Notes: generated from the sequence alone by a model not told the origin. A stretch of DNA of 25,811 nt from RGIG4608 sp964413365 (GCA_964413365.1 CAYPRM010000018.1:1-25811), one strand, 5' to 3'. Counted from the first letter of the stretch, positions 6,697 to 15,843 are shown. Program-made: numbers and translations.

Positions 6697-7460
6697 TCGG
6701 TATGGGGAGAATTAAGAGCCTTTTGGGAAATCTCATCTTTCCGCCGAAATGTGCCTGCTGTGGCAGAATGCTCGAAATCAAGCTCACCACCGAGGCGTAC
6801 AGCGCACTTTGCACGGATTGCAGGCGTGAGCTTGAGGCGGAGAAGAAGCGAGAATGTCGCAGGTGCTCAACGGCGATGGTGTATTGCCGCTGTATGCCGA
6901 GCGCGCTCAGTCGTGCGCAGTGCATCTCGCTTCTAAAGATCGTTGGATATGATCCCGAGATGGGAAATGCAGGCATAAACAGATATCTGTACACCGTCAA
7001 GCACAACGCCTGCAGGCTTGATATAAGATTCAGCGCAGAGCAGCTCCGTGCAAGGCTCATCGACGAGATGCGGACGCTCTCACTTGCGCCCGAGGACTGC
7101 GTTATCACCTATCTTCCGCGCTCACGCAAAAACAAGGCGAAGTACGGCTACGATCAGGGAGAGCTTCTTGCCCGTGAGCTATCGAGAATTACGGGAATAC
7201 CGCTCGTCGTGTGCTTTTCAAGGGTTCTTTTGAGTGATGAGCAGAAGAACCTTAGCAAATTTGAGCGAAGAATGAATATGAGCTCGTCCTATATTCCGCT
7301 TGAGGTGGGTGATCGGGTGAGGGATAAGACGGTGATACTCGTTGACGATATCGTTACTACGGGAGCGTCGATGGCGTCCTGCGTCAGGATCTTGGACACG
7401 CTCGGAGCATATAGCACGGTCGGTCTGTGCCTTGCGAGGACTGTTAAGAAGAAAAAATAA
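6693..7460 (+). CDS. ComF family protein (phosphoribosyltransferase-like)
   Basis: A 255-residue ComFC/GntX-type protein. The N-terminus follows the family pattern: a hydrophobic start, FPPKCACC at 16-23, and further CxxC pairs (LCTDC, CRRC, YCRC) expected to bind zinc. The C-terminus holds the PRPP-binding motif VILVDDIVTTGAS at 214-226. ComFC is needed for DNA uptake in Bacillus and Helicobacter; many homologues in non-competent bacteria have no known role, and no other competence gene is present here. The start overlaps the recD2 stop, with AAGGA at 6681-6685; a second ATG at 6702 is possible. Pairing with recD2 suggests a link to handling of single-stranded DNA, which is inference. Confidence 0.88.
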   Translation: MIGMGRIKSLLGNLIFPPKCACCGRMLEIKLTTEAYSALCTDCRRELEAEKKRECRRCSTAMVYCRCMPSALSRAQCISLLKIVGYDPEMGNAGINRYLYTVKHNACRLDIRFSAEQLRARLIDEMRTLSLAPEDCVITYLPRSRKNKAKYGYDQGELLARELSRITGIPLVVCFSRVLLSDEQKNLSKFERRMNMSSSYIPLEVGDRVRDKTVILVDDIVTTGASMASCVRILDTLGAYSTVGLCLARTVKKKK

Positions 7461-7482
7461 TAAAAATATTGCGGTAAAGCGA

Positions 7483-7511
7483 TTGATTTGTTGATTTTTT
7501 TATGCTATAAT
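7483..7511 (+). promoter_or_regulatory. Sigma-A promoter of the mreB-family gene
   Basis: TTGATT at 7483-7488 and TATAAT at 7506-7511 with a 17-bp spacer. A-tracts at 7452-7457 and 7462-7466 lie upstream, one helical turn apart. No terminator was seen after the comF gene. Confidence 0.82.
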
Positions 7512-7552
7512 ACTTTTGATATGCAACAAGAATGGATAGGAGGAAAACTTAG

Positions 7553-8578
7553 ATGTTCAAATTTACAACTGACATTGGAATAGATCTCGGAACATCGAGT
7601 GTCCTCGTTTACGTAAAGGGCAAGGGGATCGTACTGCGCGAGCCGAGCGTTGTTGCCATTGAGGACAGCACAGGCAAGATCGTGAGGATCGGCAAGGAGG
7701 CACAGCAGATGCTGGGCAGAGCTCCCGAGGGAGTTTCCATTGTCCATCCGCTGACCGACGGCGTTATAAGTCAGTACAATGCCACGCTAAAGCTTCTTCA
7801 GCACTGCATCAGCCGCGCGTGCGGATCGAGTCTTGTACGTCCGAGGGTGATGATATGCGTGCCCTGCGGAATTAGTGAGGCGGAGGAGATGACTATCATC
7901 AATGCCGTTTCTCAGGCGGGTGCGCGTCAGACCTTCCTTATCGAGGAGCCTGTTGCGGCGGCGATAGGTGCAGGGGTGAATATAGATGCCCCCGAGGGAC
8001 ACATGGTCGTCGATATCGGCGGAGGAACGACGGATATTGCGGTCGTATCATACGGCGGAGTGGTCGTTTCAAGGTCGGTCAGAGTCGCAGGTAACGCTCT
8101 CGATGAGGCGATAATGTCATATATGCGCAAGACGCACAAGCTGCTTATAGGCGAGAGAAGTGCCGAGGAAATAAAGATAAAGGTCGGAAGCGTTTTCAAT
8201 GCTCCGACGAAAAAGCCCGTTCAGATGAAGGTCAAGGGACGCTGCCTTGTGAAGGCGATGCCCCGAGTGGTTAATTTCAATGCGGACGAGACGCTGAGCG
8301 CGCTCATTGAGCCATTGACGGCGATAATCGACACGGTATGCCTTGTCATAGAGCAGACGCCGCCCGAGCTGCTTGGCGACGTTTATAAAAACGGGATAAT
8401 ACTTACGGGTGGCGGAGCGAAGCTGACGGGGCTTGACAAGCTCATAGAAAAGACTACGGGTATTCGTACCACCGTGGCAAAGGAGCCGACTTCCTGTGTC
8501 GCTCTCGGGATCGGGCAGTCGCTCGACGACCTTGAGCACGGTGCGCTCGGATTTCTCGGGAGCTTTGGAAACGGCTGA
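7553..8578 (+). CDS. mreB: MreB/Mbl family rod-shape actin homologue
   Basis: A bacterial actin that forms membrane-associated filaments guiding side-wall peptidoglycan synthesis. The nucleotide-binding motifs are intact: phosphate-1 DIGIDLGTSS at 7-16 followed by VYVKGKGIVLREPSVVAIE, phosphate-2 VVDIGGGTTDIAV at 152-164, and the adenosine motif GIILTGGGA at 281-289. Length (341) is normal. The start has TAGGAGGAAA at 7537-7546. It is not next to mreC/mreD, so it could be MreB, Mbl or MreBH; sequence alone does not decide this. It is transcribed from its own promoter and probably with the dipeptidase gene downstream, since no terminator with a T-run separates them. Confidence 0.93.
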   Translation: MFKFTTDIGIDLGTSSVLVYVKGKGIVLREPSVVAIEDSTGKIVRIGKEAQQMLGRAPEGVSIVHPLTDGVISQYNATLKLLQHCISRACGSSLVRPRVMICVPCGISEAEEMTIINAVSQAGARQTFLIEEPVAAAIGAGVNIDAPEGHMVVDIGGGTTDIAVVSYGGVVVSRSVRVAGNALDEAIMSYMRKTHKLLIGERSAEEIKIKVGSVFNAPTKKPVQMKVKGRCLVKAMPRVVNFNADETLSALIEPLTAIIDTVCLVIEQTPPELLGDVYKNGIILTGGGAKLTGLDKLIEKTTGIRTTVAKEPTSCVALGIGQSLDDLEHGALGFLGSFGNG

Positions 8579-8607
8579 CCGCCCGAACGCTTAGTTTTGA
8601 TATATTT

Positions 8608-8625
8608 AAGACCGCAGTCGGTCTT
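8608..8625 (+). other. Hairpin against the pepD ribosome binding site
   Basis: AAGACCG (8608-8614), loop CAGT, CGGTCTT (8619-8625): a perfect 7-bp stem ending one base before GGGAG (8627-8631). It lacks a terminator T-run. It may modulate translation or stabilise the downstream message. Confidence 0.5.
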
Positions 8626-8642
8626 TGGGAGATAATGGATAT

Positions 8643-10085
8643 ATGGTTTCACAAAAAATAACGGTTGGATATAAGCCGAGTACGGTGCTTGCGTATTTCG
8701 AGAAGCTCTGCTCGATACCCCACGGCTCGGGGAACGAGGAGGGAGTTGCTCGATTTATTGAGCAGGTCGCGCACTCGCGTGGGCTTTACTGCGTCCGCGA
8801 TGCGAAAAACAATGTTTTTGTAAGAATCCCTGCCACCGAGGGTAGGGAGGGAGAGCCTGCTTACCTTCTTCAGGGGCACACGGACATGGTTTGTGCCGCT
8901 CTTAGCTCGTCGAAGCACGATTTTGAGCGTGATCCTCTTGATCTTTACATTGAAAACGGCTGGCTTCGTGCACGCGGAACGACGCTCGGTGGAGATGACG
9001 GTATCGCTGTTGCGATGATGCTCGCCCTGATCGACGGTGCATCGGAGGATCATCCGACGCTCGAGCTCCTCTTTACTGTTGAGGAGGAAACGGGGCTTGC
9101 GGGGGCAGAGAGCTTCGATTATTCGGAGGTAACTGCCAAGAAAATGATAAATCTTGACTCGGAGAGCGAGAGCGAGATCTGCGCAGGCTGTGCAGGCGGC
9201 GTAAGAAGCCGTATTCGCTTTACCCCCGAGGTCGTGCCCACGAGCGGTGATGAGCTTACGCTGACGCTCGACGGGCTTTTCGGCGGACACTCGGGCGCGG
9301 AGATAAACTGCGGCAGAGCGAACGCCATAATACTCACCGTAAGGATACTTAAAAGGCTTGCCGAGGAGCAGGATATAGCTCTTATTTCGCTTATTGGCGG
9401 TGAGAAGGACAACGCGATACCGCGCTCCTGCACCGCAAGGCTCGTGGTCTCCGATGCGGAGGCGGCGGTGGAGCTCATCGAGAACCTTGACAATGAGATA
9501 AGGCGCGAGCTTTGCCCTGCGGACGAGGGACTTGATTTCTGCATTGATACCTGCTGTGGCGTGCGGAACATTCCCACGATCGCACAGACGAGGGAGCTTT
9601 TGGAGCTTCTGGAGTCCGTGCCCGTCGGAGTGCTCGCTATGAGTGCCGAGCTTGAGGGGCTTGTTGAGTTTTCGCGCAATCTCGGAGTTATCGAGGCAGG
9701 CACCGACAGCGTTTACATCACATATTCCTCGCGCTCCGCAAAGGAGGAGCAGATCGACCTCTCGATAGAACAGGTCGAGAGGTGTGCTTCCGCTCTCGGC
9801 GCGACCGTTTACCACGAGGGAAGATACCCCGGGTGGGATTTCCTGCCCGAGAGCGAGCTGCGTGAGCGGTATGCGGAGAAATGCTTTGCACGTACGGGCA
9901 AGAGGGCGAAAACGGTGGTCATTCACGCAGGTCTGGAGTGCGGAATAATCAAATCGCGCCTTCCCGAGATGGACATCATCTCCGTAGGTCCGAATATGCG
10001 CAACATCCACACGCCCGACGAGGCGCTTGATCTTGAGTCGTGCTCACGTCTTTTTGAGGTGTTGCTTGACGTGCTTGCGAAATGA
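8643..10085 (+). CDS. pepD: PepD-type aminoacyl-histidine dipeptidase (M20C metallopeptidase)
   Basis: A cytosolic zinc dipeptidase that cleaves Xaa-His and other dipeptides. The di-zinc ligand set is readable and falls at nearly the same numbers as in E. coli PepD: HTD at 79-81, D118 in GGDDG, the glutamate pair E148/E149 in VEEETG, D172 in NLDSE and H456 in NIHTPDEAL. A dimerization (lid) region lies between about 200 and 390. Length is 480 residues from the ATG at 8643, chosen because GGGAG at 8627-8631 precedes it; an upstream TTG at 8625 would overlap a hairpin. It follows the mreB-family gene by 64 bp and is probably cotranscribed with it. The strong terminator at 10143-10172 ends the unit. 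Confidence 0.93.
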   Translation: MVSQKITVGYKPSTVLAYFEKLCSIPHGSGNEEGVARFIEQVAHSRGLYCVRDAKNNVFVRIPATEGREGEPAYLLQGHTDMVCAALSSSKHDFERDPLDLYIENGWLRARGTTLGGDDGIAVAMMLALIDGASEDHPTLELLFTVEEETGLAGAESFDYSEVTAKKMINLDSESESEICAGCAGGVRSRIRFTPEVVPTSGDELTLTLDGLFGGHSGAEINCGRANAIILTVRILKRLAEEQDIALISLIGGEKDNAIPRSCTARLVVSDAEAAVELIENLDNEIRRELCPADEGLDFCIDTCCGVRNIPTIAQTRELLELLESVPVGVLAMSAELEGLVEFSRNLGVIEAGTDSVYITYSSRSAKEEQIDLSIEQVERCASALGATVYHEGRYPGWDFLPESELRERYAEKCFARTGKRAKTVVIHAGLECGIIKSRLPEMDIISVGPNMRNIHTPDEALDLESCSRLFEVLLDVLAK

Positions 10086-10095
10086 TGTACCTTTG

Positions 10096-10139
10096 AAAAA
10101 TCGCGAAAAATTATAAAAAATCACAAAAAATCATAAAAA
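10096..10139. other. Short phased A-tract repeat (about 10-bp period)
   Basis: A-tracts start at 10096, 10106, 10115, 10125 and 10135, each about 5-6 A with a TCR/TTA-like spacer, forming an imperfect 10-bp tandem repeat. It lies between the pepD stop and its terminator. Further A-tracts follow at 10176-10181, 10188-10193 and 10207-10211, before the rlmB promoter. Confidence 0.6.
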
Positions 10140-10142
10140 TGC

Positions 10143-10172
10143 CTCCGATGCCGTCGCGTCGGAGCGTTTTTT
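10143..10172 (+). terminator. Intrinsic terminator after pepD
   Basis: CTCCGATGC (10143-10151) pairs with GCGTCGGAG (10156-10164), one T-G wobble, tetraloop CGTC, followed by CG and six T. Confidence 0.92.
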
Positions 10173-10215
10173 GCGAAAAAAGTCGTTAAAAAATCACAGA
10201 ATTCCCAAAAAGCTC

Positions 10216-10244
10216 TATACAAATCGGCAAATTTATGGTATACT
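10216..10244 (+). promoter_or_regulatory. Probable promoter of the rlmB operon
   Basis: TATACA (10216-10221) and TATACT (10239-10244) with a 17-bp spacer, preceded by an A-tract at 10207-10211. The -35 matches consensus at four of six positions. Confidence 0.65.
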
Positions 10245-10286
10245 TAATTAAGTATATATAGTTTTCTATATCCGAAAGGTGCATAC

Positions 10287-11150
10287 ATGAAAAAAGAGGA
10301 ATACAAAAACAGATATCAGAAAAATAACAGAAACGACCGCAACGACCGAGGCAGCAGACCGCAGAGAAGTGCCAGTCCCGAGGTACAGAATCCCGAGGGC
10401 GAGCTTGGCGGACTCGTTATAGGCAGAAACGCCGTCCGCGAGCTTTTGAGCTCGGGCAGGGCGGTGGACAAGATCCTTGTCAGCCGTGGCGACCGCGAGG
10501 GCTCAATAGTGGTGCTCGTGGCGCAGGCGATAGAGAGGTCGATACCCGTTGTCGAGGTCGACAGGGTGAAGCTCGACACGATGTCGGGCGGCGCGCGCCA
10601 TCAGGGTATCATCGCCATGGCGGCGGAGAAGGAATATGTCGACGTTGAGGATATCCTCGCTATTGCCGAGGAGAGGGGCGAGGCTCCGCTCATCGTCATT
10701 TCCGACGGTATTACCGATCCCTACAATCTCGGCTCGCTCATTCGCTGTGCGGAGGGAGTCGGAGCGCACGGGCTTATAATTCCGAAGCGCCGCGCGAGCG
10801 GTCTTACGCCCCTTGTCAGCAAGGCGAGCGCAGGTGCTATTGAGCATCTTGCTGTCGCCAAGGTGGCAAATATCGCGCAGACGCTCGAGGAGCTTAAGGA
10901 GCGCGGAATATGGGTTTACAGTGCGGAGGCAGGCGGAGTGCCGTATTACGAGACGGACTTCGGCGGCGGCTGTGCGATAGTTTTCGGAAGCGAGGGCGAC
11001 GGCGTGTCGCATTTGGTCAAGGAAAAGAGCGATTTCATCGTTTCGATCCCGATGTACGGGCACGTAAATTCGTTCAATGTCTCGACCGCCGCGTCCGTGA
11101 TACTCGCAGAGGCATCAAGGCAGCACAGACAGGGAAAGAAGCTGAAATGA
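10287..11150 (+). CDS. rlmB: TrmH/RlmB family RNA 2'-O-methyltransferase
   Basis: A SPOUT-class SAM-dependent 2'-O-ribose methyltransferase; the closest characterised type methylates G2251 of 23S rRNA. Residues 1-40 are a basic, N/R-rich, low-complexity tail, probably disordered and RNA-binding. Residues 41-115 form the L30e-like substrate-binding domain (GLVIGRNAVRELL start), and 130-280 the knotted catalytic domain with ISDGITDPYNLGSLIR at 138-153, FGSEGDGVS at 233-241 and IPMYGHVNSFNVSTAAS at 254-270. The ATG has AAAGG at 10275-10279. The exact target nucleotide could differ, as TrmH-family specificity is hard to assign. It is the first gene of a likely four-gene operon; 51 bp separate it from the next gene. 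Confidence 0.92.
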   Translation: MKKEEYKNRYQKNNRNDRNDRGSRPQRSASPEVQNPEGELGGLVIGRNAVRELLSSGRAVDKILVSRGDREGSIVVLVAQAIERSIPVVEVDRVKLDTMSGGARHQGIIAMAAEKEYVDVEDILAIAEERGEAPLIVISDGITDPYNLGSLIRCAEGVGAHGLIIPKRRASGLTPLVSKASAGAIEHLAVAKVANIAQTLEELKERGIWVYSAEAGGVPYYETDFGGGCAIVFGSEGDGVSHLVKEKSDFIVSIPMYGHVNSFNVSTAASVILAEASRQHRQGKKLK

Positions 11151-11201
11151 TCCTATGTATGGATATGAGCTTGAAAAATTTTTTAGTGGGAGGTGATCCG
11201 A

Positions 11202-13965
11202 ATGCCCGATTACAGTATGGAAGATATGAACAGAATACTTGAACAGCTGAGGGCAAGGGAGAAGGAGTCGAACGAAAACGACGCCGATGCCACAGCCGAG
11301 ACGGAGAGTGCGACCGAAAAGCACGACTTCGACACGGTGGATTTCGGCAAGCTCGACGAGAAGATCATCACCGACCAATTCAGTATTGACGAGGACTGGT
11401 TTACCAACGGCGAGTACGAGATAGAGGCGGAGGAAGAACCTGAGGTTGAACCTATTGTTGAGGAAGAACCTGAGGTTGANNNNNNNNNNNNNNNNNNNNN
11501 NNNNNNNNNNNNNNNNNNNNNNNNNNNNNNNNNNNNNNNNNNNNNNNNNNNNNNNNNNNNNNNNNNNNNNNNNNNNNNNTGAGGAAGAGCCCGTGGTTGA
11601 GCCGATAGTTGAGGACGAGCCTGTGGCTGAGCCTGTTATTGAGGAAGAACCCGAGGCTGAGCCTATTGTTGAGGAAGAACCCGAGGTTGAGCCGATAGTT
11701 GAGGAAGAGCCTGTGGCTGAGCCTATTGTTGAGGAAGTACCCGAGGCTGAGCCTATTGTTGAGGAAGAACCCGAGGTCGAGGAGGAGCCCATTGCGGAGG
11801 AATCCATAAACTACGACGAGGTGCTTGAGGGACAGCAGGGAACGGTCTTTAACAAATTCGTTGAGGATTTTACGGGCGATCTTGACGATGTTGTGCTCGA
11901 GGCGGAGATAACCGAGAGCCACGCTCCCGACAAGCAGTACACCATCTTTGAGGACTGGGAGCGTCTGATGAAGGACAAGAGCTACGCCACCGCGGAGGAG
12001 GGTATCATTCCCCCGACCGAGGACGAACTTGCAAGAAGTGCCGACATCACGGGCGGTGCGAGCGGACACACCGATTATTTTGAGGCTCAGACGAGTGCCG
12101 ATCTTGACGCCGTTGACATAGCTCTGATGGTCGCTCTCGGAGGCGAGGGTGAGCTGAACCGCACGGTCGGCTTTGAGAAGATCAGGCAGGCGGTGCACAG
12201 CGCGAGTGAGGAAAAGCATGACGATCTCGCAGGCAGGGGTATTCTCGGCTGCTGCGGAGAGGAATATTCGTCCCTCTCTCAAAATGCAGGCATAAAGGAA
12301 AAATACAAGAGGGATAAGAGGGGGATCATCATCCGACTCGTCCTTACGGCGATAATGACTCTGCTCATTTTCGCGTACGATATCGCAGGTCGCGTGGGCT
12401 ACGTGCTCCCGAGCATATTTGACATGAACGAATATCCTCGCATATACGTTCTTGCAGGGCTTCAGCTCGTCTATATCTGCGCGCTGATCTCGTACAATAA
12501 ATTCAAAAGGCTGCTTTGCAGTATATTCAGTTTTTCAAGTATGTCGTTCACGGCGGCGGTGCTCGCTATACTGATATGCACGCTCCACGACGCGCTTCTG
12601 ATGTTCACAAGGTACGTCCCCGTTACGATGTCGTTCCACCCGATCCCTGCGATACTGCTGCTCATAAGCCTTGTATACGATCTCTTTGACGTCATACAGC
12701 AGGAGAGCATCTTCGGCGTGATCTCGTCGAGTGACAAAAAGCTCGTGCTCGAGCCATACGGAAAGGTCAGAATGGACGAGGGTGAGAGGGGAAGCGATGT
12801 TCTCGACAAGGACAGCTACTGCATCTCGAGAGTGCCCACGGTGAGCAGATTCTTCTCAAGGATCGCTAAGCCGACCACAAATGCGTGGAGCAAATTCATC
12901 TCTCCCGTGCTCTGTCTCTCCGCATCACTTTGCGTGCTGCTCGTGCTCCTGCTTATGGGAGAAACGCTTGCGACCGCAGGCATGGGTGCGACCGCCTCGT
13001 GCTTATTCGCGCTCCTGTGCTCGGTCATATTCGAGAGCGAGTTCGCATTCTTTGCGGTATACAGGGCGCTCAGAAAATACAAGACGGGCATTATAGGAAA
13101 ATCGAGCGTTTCCGAGTACGGAAAGTGCAATATAATCTACTTTGACGACTACAATGTCTTTAACAAAAAGAGCGTAAGGACCAAGGGACTCAAGCTCTAC
13201 GACAACAATGAGATATATCGCGTGCTCTATCACACGCAGGCGGTGTTCTCGAAGGTCGGCGGACCTCTCAAGGGCGTTTTTGAGTTCGCCACGAGCGAGA
13301 TGATACACTCGAAGAACGTTGAGATACGCGAGATAAACAAGGAGGGCATCTCCGCTCTCGTTGACGGAAGAACGTCGGTGCTCATTGGAACGGGAGCGTT
13401 CCTGCGCAGTCGCGGCATCCACCCCTCGTACACGGCGGAGGATCTCCGTGCGGAGGCGTCGGGCGAGGAGAGCATTATGTTCATAGTCCTCGGCGGAAAG
13501 CTCGGTGCGAAGCTGTATGTAACGTACCAATTCTCATCGGAGTTTGAAAGGCTCGCAAGGAAGCTTACCGCAAAGGGCGTTCGCATCGGCATACGCTCGT
13601 GCGATCCCAATGTCAATGACAGGTGGGCAAGGCACTACGGCAAGCTCAAAAAATTTGATATAAGCATCGTGCGTCCCACGCTCAAGGAGATCAAGCCGCG
13701 CGACAAATCCATTGACGGCGGTATTGCATCGGTCAAGAACGTTCGCGCACTTGCGGAGGCGTTGATGATGTGCATCAAGCTCGACAGCTTTGAATCCCTC
13801 ATAGGCAAGCTGAGGATCGCCTCGATAGTGCTCGTCGCATTACTCTCACTCTCCCTTGTGCTCTTCTCGGGCATAAATACGGTGAGTATGCTCGTGCTTA
13901 TGCTGACCTGCGCTCTCGGAGCGTCGGTGATGATGCTGATGACGCATTTTTACATTAAACGCTGA
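11202..13965 (+). CDS. P-type ATPase-like membrane protein lacking catalytic motifs; interrupted by an assembly gap
   Basis: One gene broken by 100 N. It starts at the ATG at 11202 after GGGAGGTG (11188-11195). The N-terminal part is acidic and contains a ten-residue EEEPEVEPIV-type repeat, then about 170 soluble residues. The rest has P-type ATPase topology: four membrane segments (about 12322-12700), a short loop where the actuator domain should be, two segments (about 12895-13060), a soluble domain, and two final segments (about 13800-13960). Fold-level resemblance: YFDDYNVF (13138-13161) where DKTGTLT is expected, VLIGTGAFLRSRGI (about 13378-13419) like the nucleotide domain of metal ATPases, and GIRSCDPNVND (13588-13620) like the TGDN hinge. 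No TGE, DKTGT or GDGxND motif is intact, so pumping is unlikely. It could be a pseudoenzyme scaffold or sensor. The family link is inferred by eye. Confidence 0.6.
11430..11790 (+). repeat. 30-nt coding tandem repeat, collapsed around the gap
   Basis: Units of 30 nt encode EEEP-(E/V)-(V/A)-EP-(I/V)-(V/I). One full and one partial copy lie at 11430-11479. Six full copies start at 11581, 11611, 11641, 11671, 11701 and 11731, with a diverging seventh at 11761. Copies differ mainly at third positions and at the variable residues. Assembly evidently failed inside the array, so the true copy number is unknown. Confidence 0.92.
11480..11579. other. Scaffold gap (100 N)
   Basis: Exactly 100 N, a conventional gap of unknown size. 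Repeat phase shows it cannot be 100 real bases: the flanking units join in frame only if the missing length is 9 + 30k nt (for example 99). Confidence 0.97.
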
Positions 13966-13986
13966 TACTGATAGGTGAAACAAGTA

Positions 13987-15843
13987 ATGAACAATAAAAA
14001 CAGCTCGATCTTAAGATCGGTCGAAAAGCCCGGGCGATACAGCGCAGGCGAATACGGGCAGATCATCAAGAACAAGCAGGATATCAAGGCAAGGTGGGTA
14101 TTCTGCTTTCCCGATACATACGAGATAGGAATGTCCAATCTCGGTGTGAGGATACTCTATGGTGCGCTCAACGAGGAGCAGGATATCTGGTGCGAGAGGG
14201 CTTACGCTCCGTGGCACGATATGCAGGAGAGGATGCGGAAGTATTCCATTCCCCTCTGTGCGCACGAGAGCGGAGATCCTCTGTCGGAATTTGATATAAT
14301 GGGAATCACGCTCCAATATGAGATGTGCTACACCACCGTGCTGAAGATGTTGGAGCTTTCAGGCATCCCCCTCTACGCACGCGACAGGGGCGAGGAGTAT
14401 CCCGTCATCATCGGTGGCGGTCCGTGCGCCTATAATGCTGAGCCTGTGGCGGATTTCTTCGATTGCTTCTCGATCGGAGAGGGAGAGGAAAATCTCGTAG
14501 AGTTCGCGAGGCTCTACATTGAGATGAAGGAGAACGGCACGTATACAAAGAGCGAATTTTTGCACAGAGCCGCCCGTGAGATAGGCGGAATATACGTCCC
14601 GTCGCTCTATGACGTTTCCTACAATCCCGACGGAACGATAAAGGAATACAGACCTATATATGACGATATTCCGAGGCGTGTTACCAAGCGTATAATGACG
14701 GATATGGACAAGGCGTACTTCCCGGACAAGGTCGTAATGCCGTATATCGAGACGGTGCACGACAGGATAATGCTCGAGGTCTACCGCGGATGCATACGTG
14801 GCTGTCGCTTCTGCCAAGCGGGAATGGTCTACCGTCCTGTCAGGGAAAAGACGCCCGAGGTCCTCAACGATCAGGCAAAATGCCTCTTTGAGGCGACGGG
14901 ATACGATGAGATATCGCTCTCGTCCCTATCTATAAGTGACTATTCGAGGCTCGATGAGCTGACCGATCAGCTGCTCGAGTGGACGGACGACAATATGATA
15001 AATCTTTCGCTTCCGTCTCTCCGTGTGGACAGCTTCACAAAGGAGCTGATGGATAAGATAGCGACCGTGCGCTCCGGCTCGCTCACATTTGCGCCCGAGG
15101 CAGGTACGCAGAGGCTTCGTGATGTTATAAACAAGAATGTCGTCGAGGCGGATCTGCTCCGTGCCGTGAATGTTGCGTTTGACGCGGGGAAAAATTCGGT
15201 CAAGCTCTATTTTATGATGGGGCTTCCGACGGAAACGCTCGAGGATATCGAGGGTATTGCCAAGCTCGCGAAGGACGTCGTTGAGGCGTACTATGCGAAC
15301 CCCAATCGTATGAAGGGCAGAGCGCCCTCCGTTACCGTCAGCGTCTCCTGCTTCATTCCCAAGCCCTTTACGCCCTTCCAATGGGAGGCGCAGGACAGCG
15401 TGGAGGAATTTACCGAGAAGCAGAGGTATCTCGAGAGCTGTATAACGGATAAAAAGATACGCTACGTTCATCACGACGCACGTGTTTCCCATATCGAGGC
15501 TGTCCTCGCACGCGGTGATCGCAGGCTCGCTCCTGCACTCAAGCTCGCATGCGAGAGGGGCTTTTGCTTCGATGCGTGGGATGAGTTCTTCCACTATGAC
15601 GAGTGGATGAAGGTCTTTTCGGACTGCGGTATAGATTGCGATTTCTACGCCAAGCGTGTCTGGGGAGAGGACGAGGTGCTTCCGTGGGACGTTATCGACT
15701 GCGGAGTCAACAAGGAATTCCTGCTCCGTGAGCGCAGAAATGCCTACGCAGGCAAGACCACACCCTCCTGCCGCGAGAAATGCAGCGGATGTGGAGTTAA
15801 TAAGCTGGGAGGTGAGCGCACATGGTGTCCGAAAAAGCAGTAA
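13987..15843 (+). CDS. TIGR03960-type B12-binding domain radical SAM protein
   Basis: A 618-residue radical SAM protein. The N-terminal about 200 residues have the B12-binding-like part with ARWVFCFPDTYEIGMSNLG, a family hallmark. The iron-sulfur motif is CIRGCRFC (C269, C273, C276), followed by QAGMVYRPVREKTPE. SAM-domain features continue with FAPEAGTQRLRDVINK and KLYFMMGLPTETLEDI. The C-terminus ends in a cysteine cluster (CREKCSGCG, WCP) that may bind a metal or second cluster. The reaction is not known to me. In Firmicutes this family sits directly upstream of a DUF2344 gene, as here, with a 22-bp overlap. The ATG at 13987 is preferred over a GTG at 13975 because AGGTG (13973-13977) then acts as the RBS. 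Confidence 0.93.
   Translation: MNNKNSSILRSVEKPGRYSAGEYGQIIKNKQDIKARWVFCFPDTYEIGMSNLGVRILYGALNEEQDIWCERAYAPWHDMQERMRKYSIPLCAHESGDPLSEFDIMGITLQYEMCYTTVLKMLELSGIPLYARDRGEEYPVIIGGGPCAYNAEPVADFFDCFSIGEGEENLVEFARLYIEMKENGTYTKSEFLHRAAREIGGIYVPSLYDVSYNPDGTIKEYRPIYDDIPRRVTKRIMTDMDKAYFPDKVVMPYIETVHDRIMLEVYRGCIRGCRFCQAGMVYRPVREKTPEVLNDQAKCLFEATGYDEISLSSLSISDYSRLDELTDQLLEWTDDNMINLSLPSLRVDSFTKELMDKIATVRSGSLTFAPEAGTQRLRDVINKNVVEADLLRAVNVAFDAGKNSVKLYFMMGLPTETLEDIEGIAKLAKDVVEAYYANPNRMKGRAPSVTVSVSCFIPKPFTPFQWEAQDSVEEFTEKQRYLESCITDKKIRYVHHDARVSHIEAVLARGDRRLAPALKLACERGFCFDAWDEFFHYDEWMKVFSDCGIDCDFYAKRVWGEDEVLPWDVIDCGVNKEFLLRERRNAYAGKTTPSCREKCSGCGVNKLGGERTWCPKKQ

Noticed and set aside
11430..11790. CRISPR-like array suggested by a 30-bp period
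   Set aside because: Units are contiguous without unique spacers, stay in frame and encode a peptide repeat.
11115..12282. Long minus-strand reading frames with GSSSTIGS-like or FFLNNRL-like repeats
   Set aside because: They are antisense translations of the 30-nt coding repeat of the plus-strand gene, span the gap, and have no ribosome binding site.
11193..13965. Two separate genes or a frameshift at the gap
   Set aside because: The frame change comes from the arbitrary 100-N gap length; repeat units on both sides encode the same peptide.
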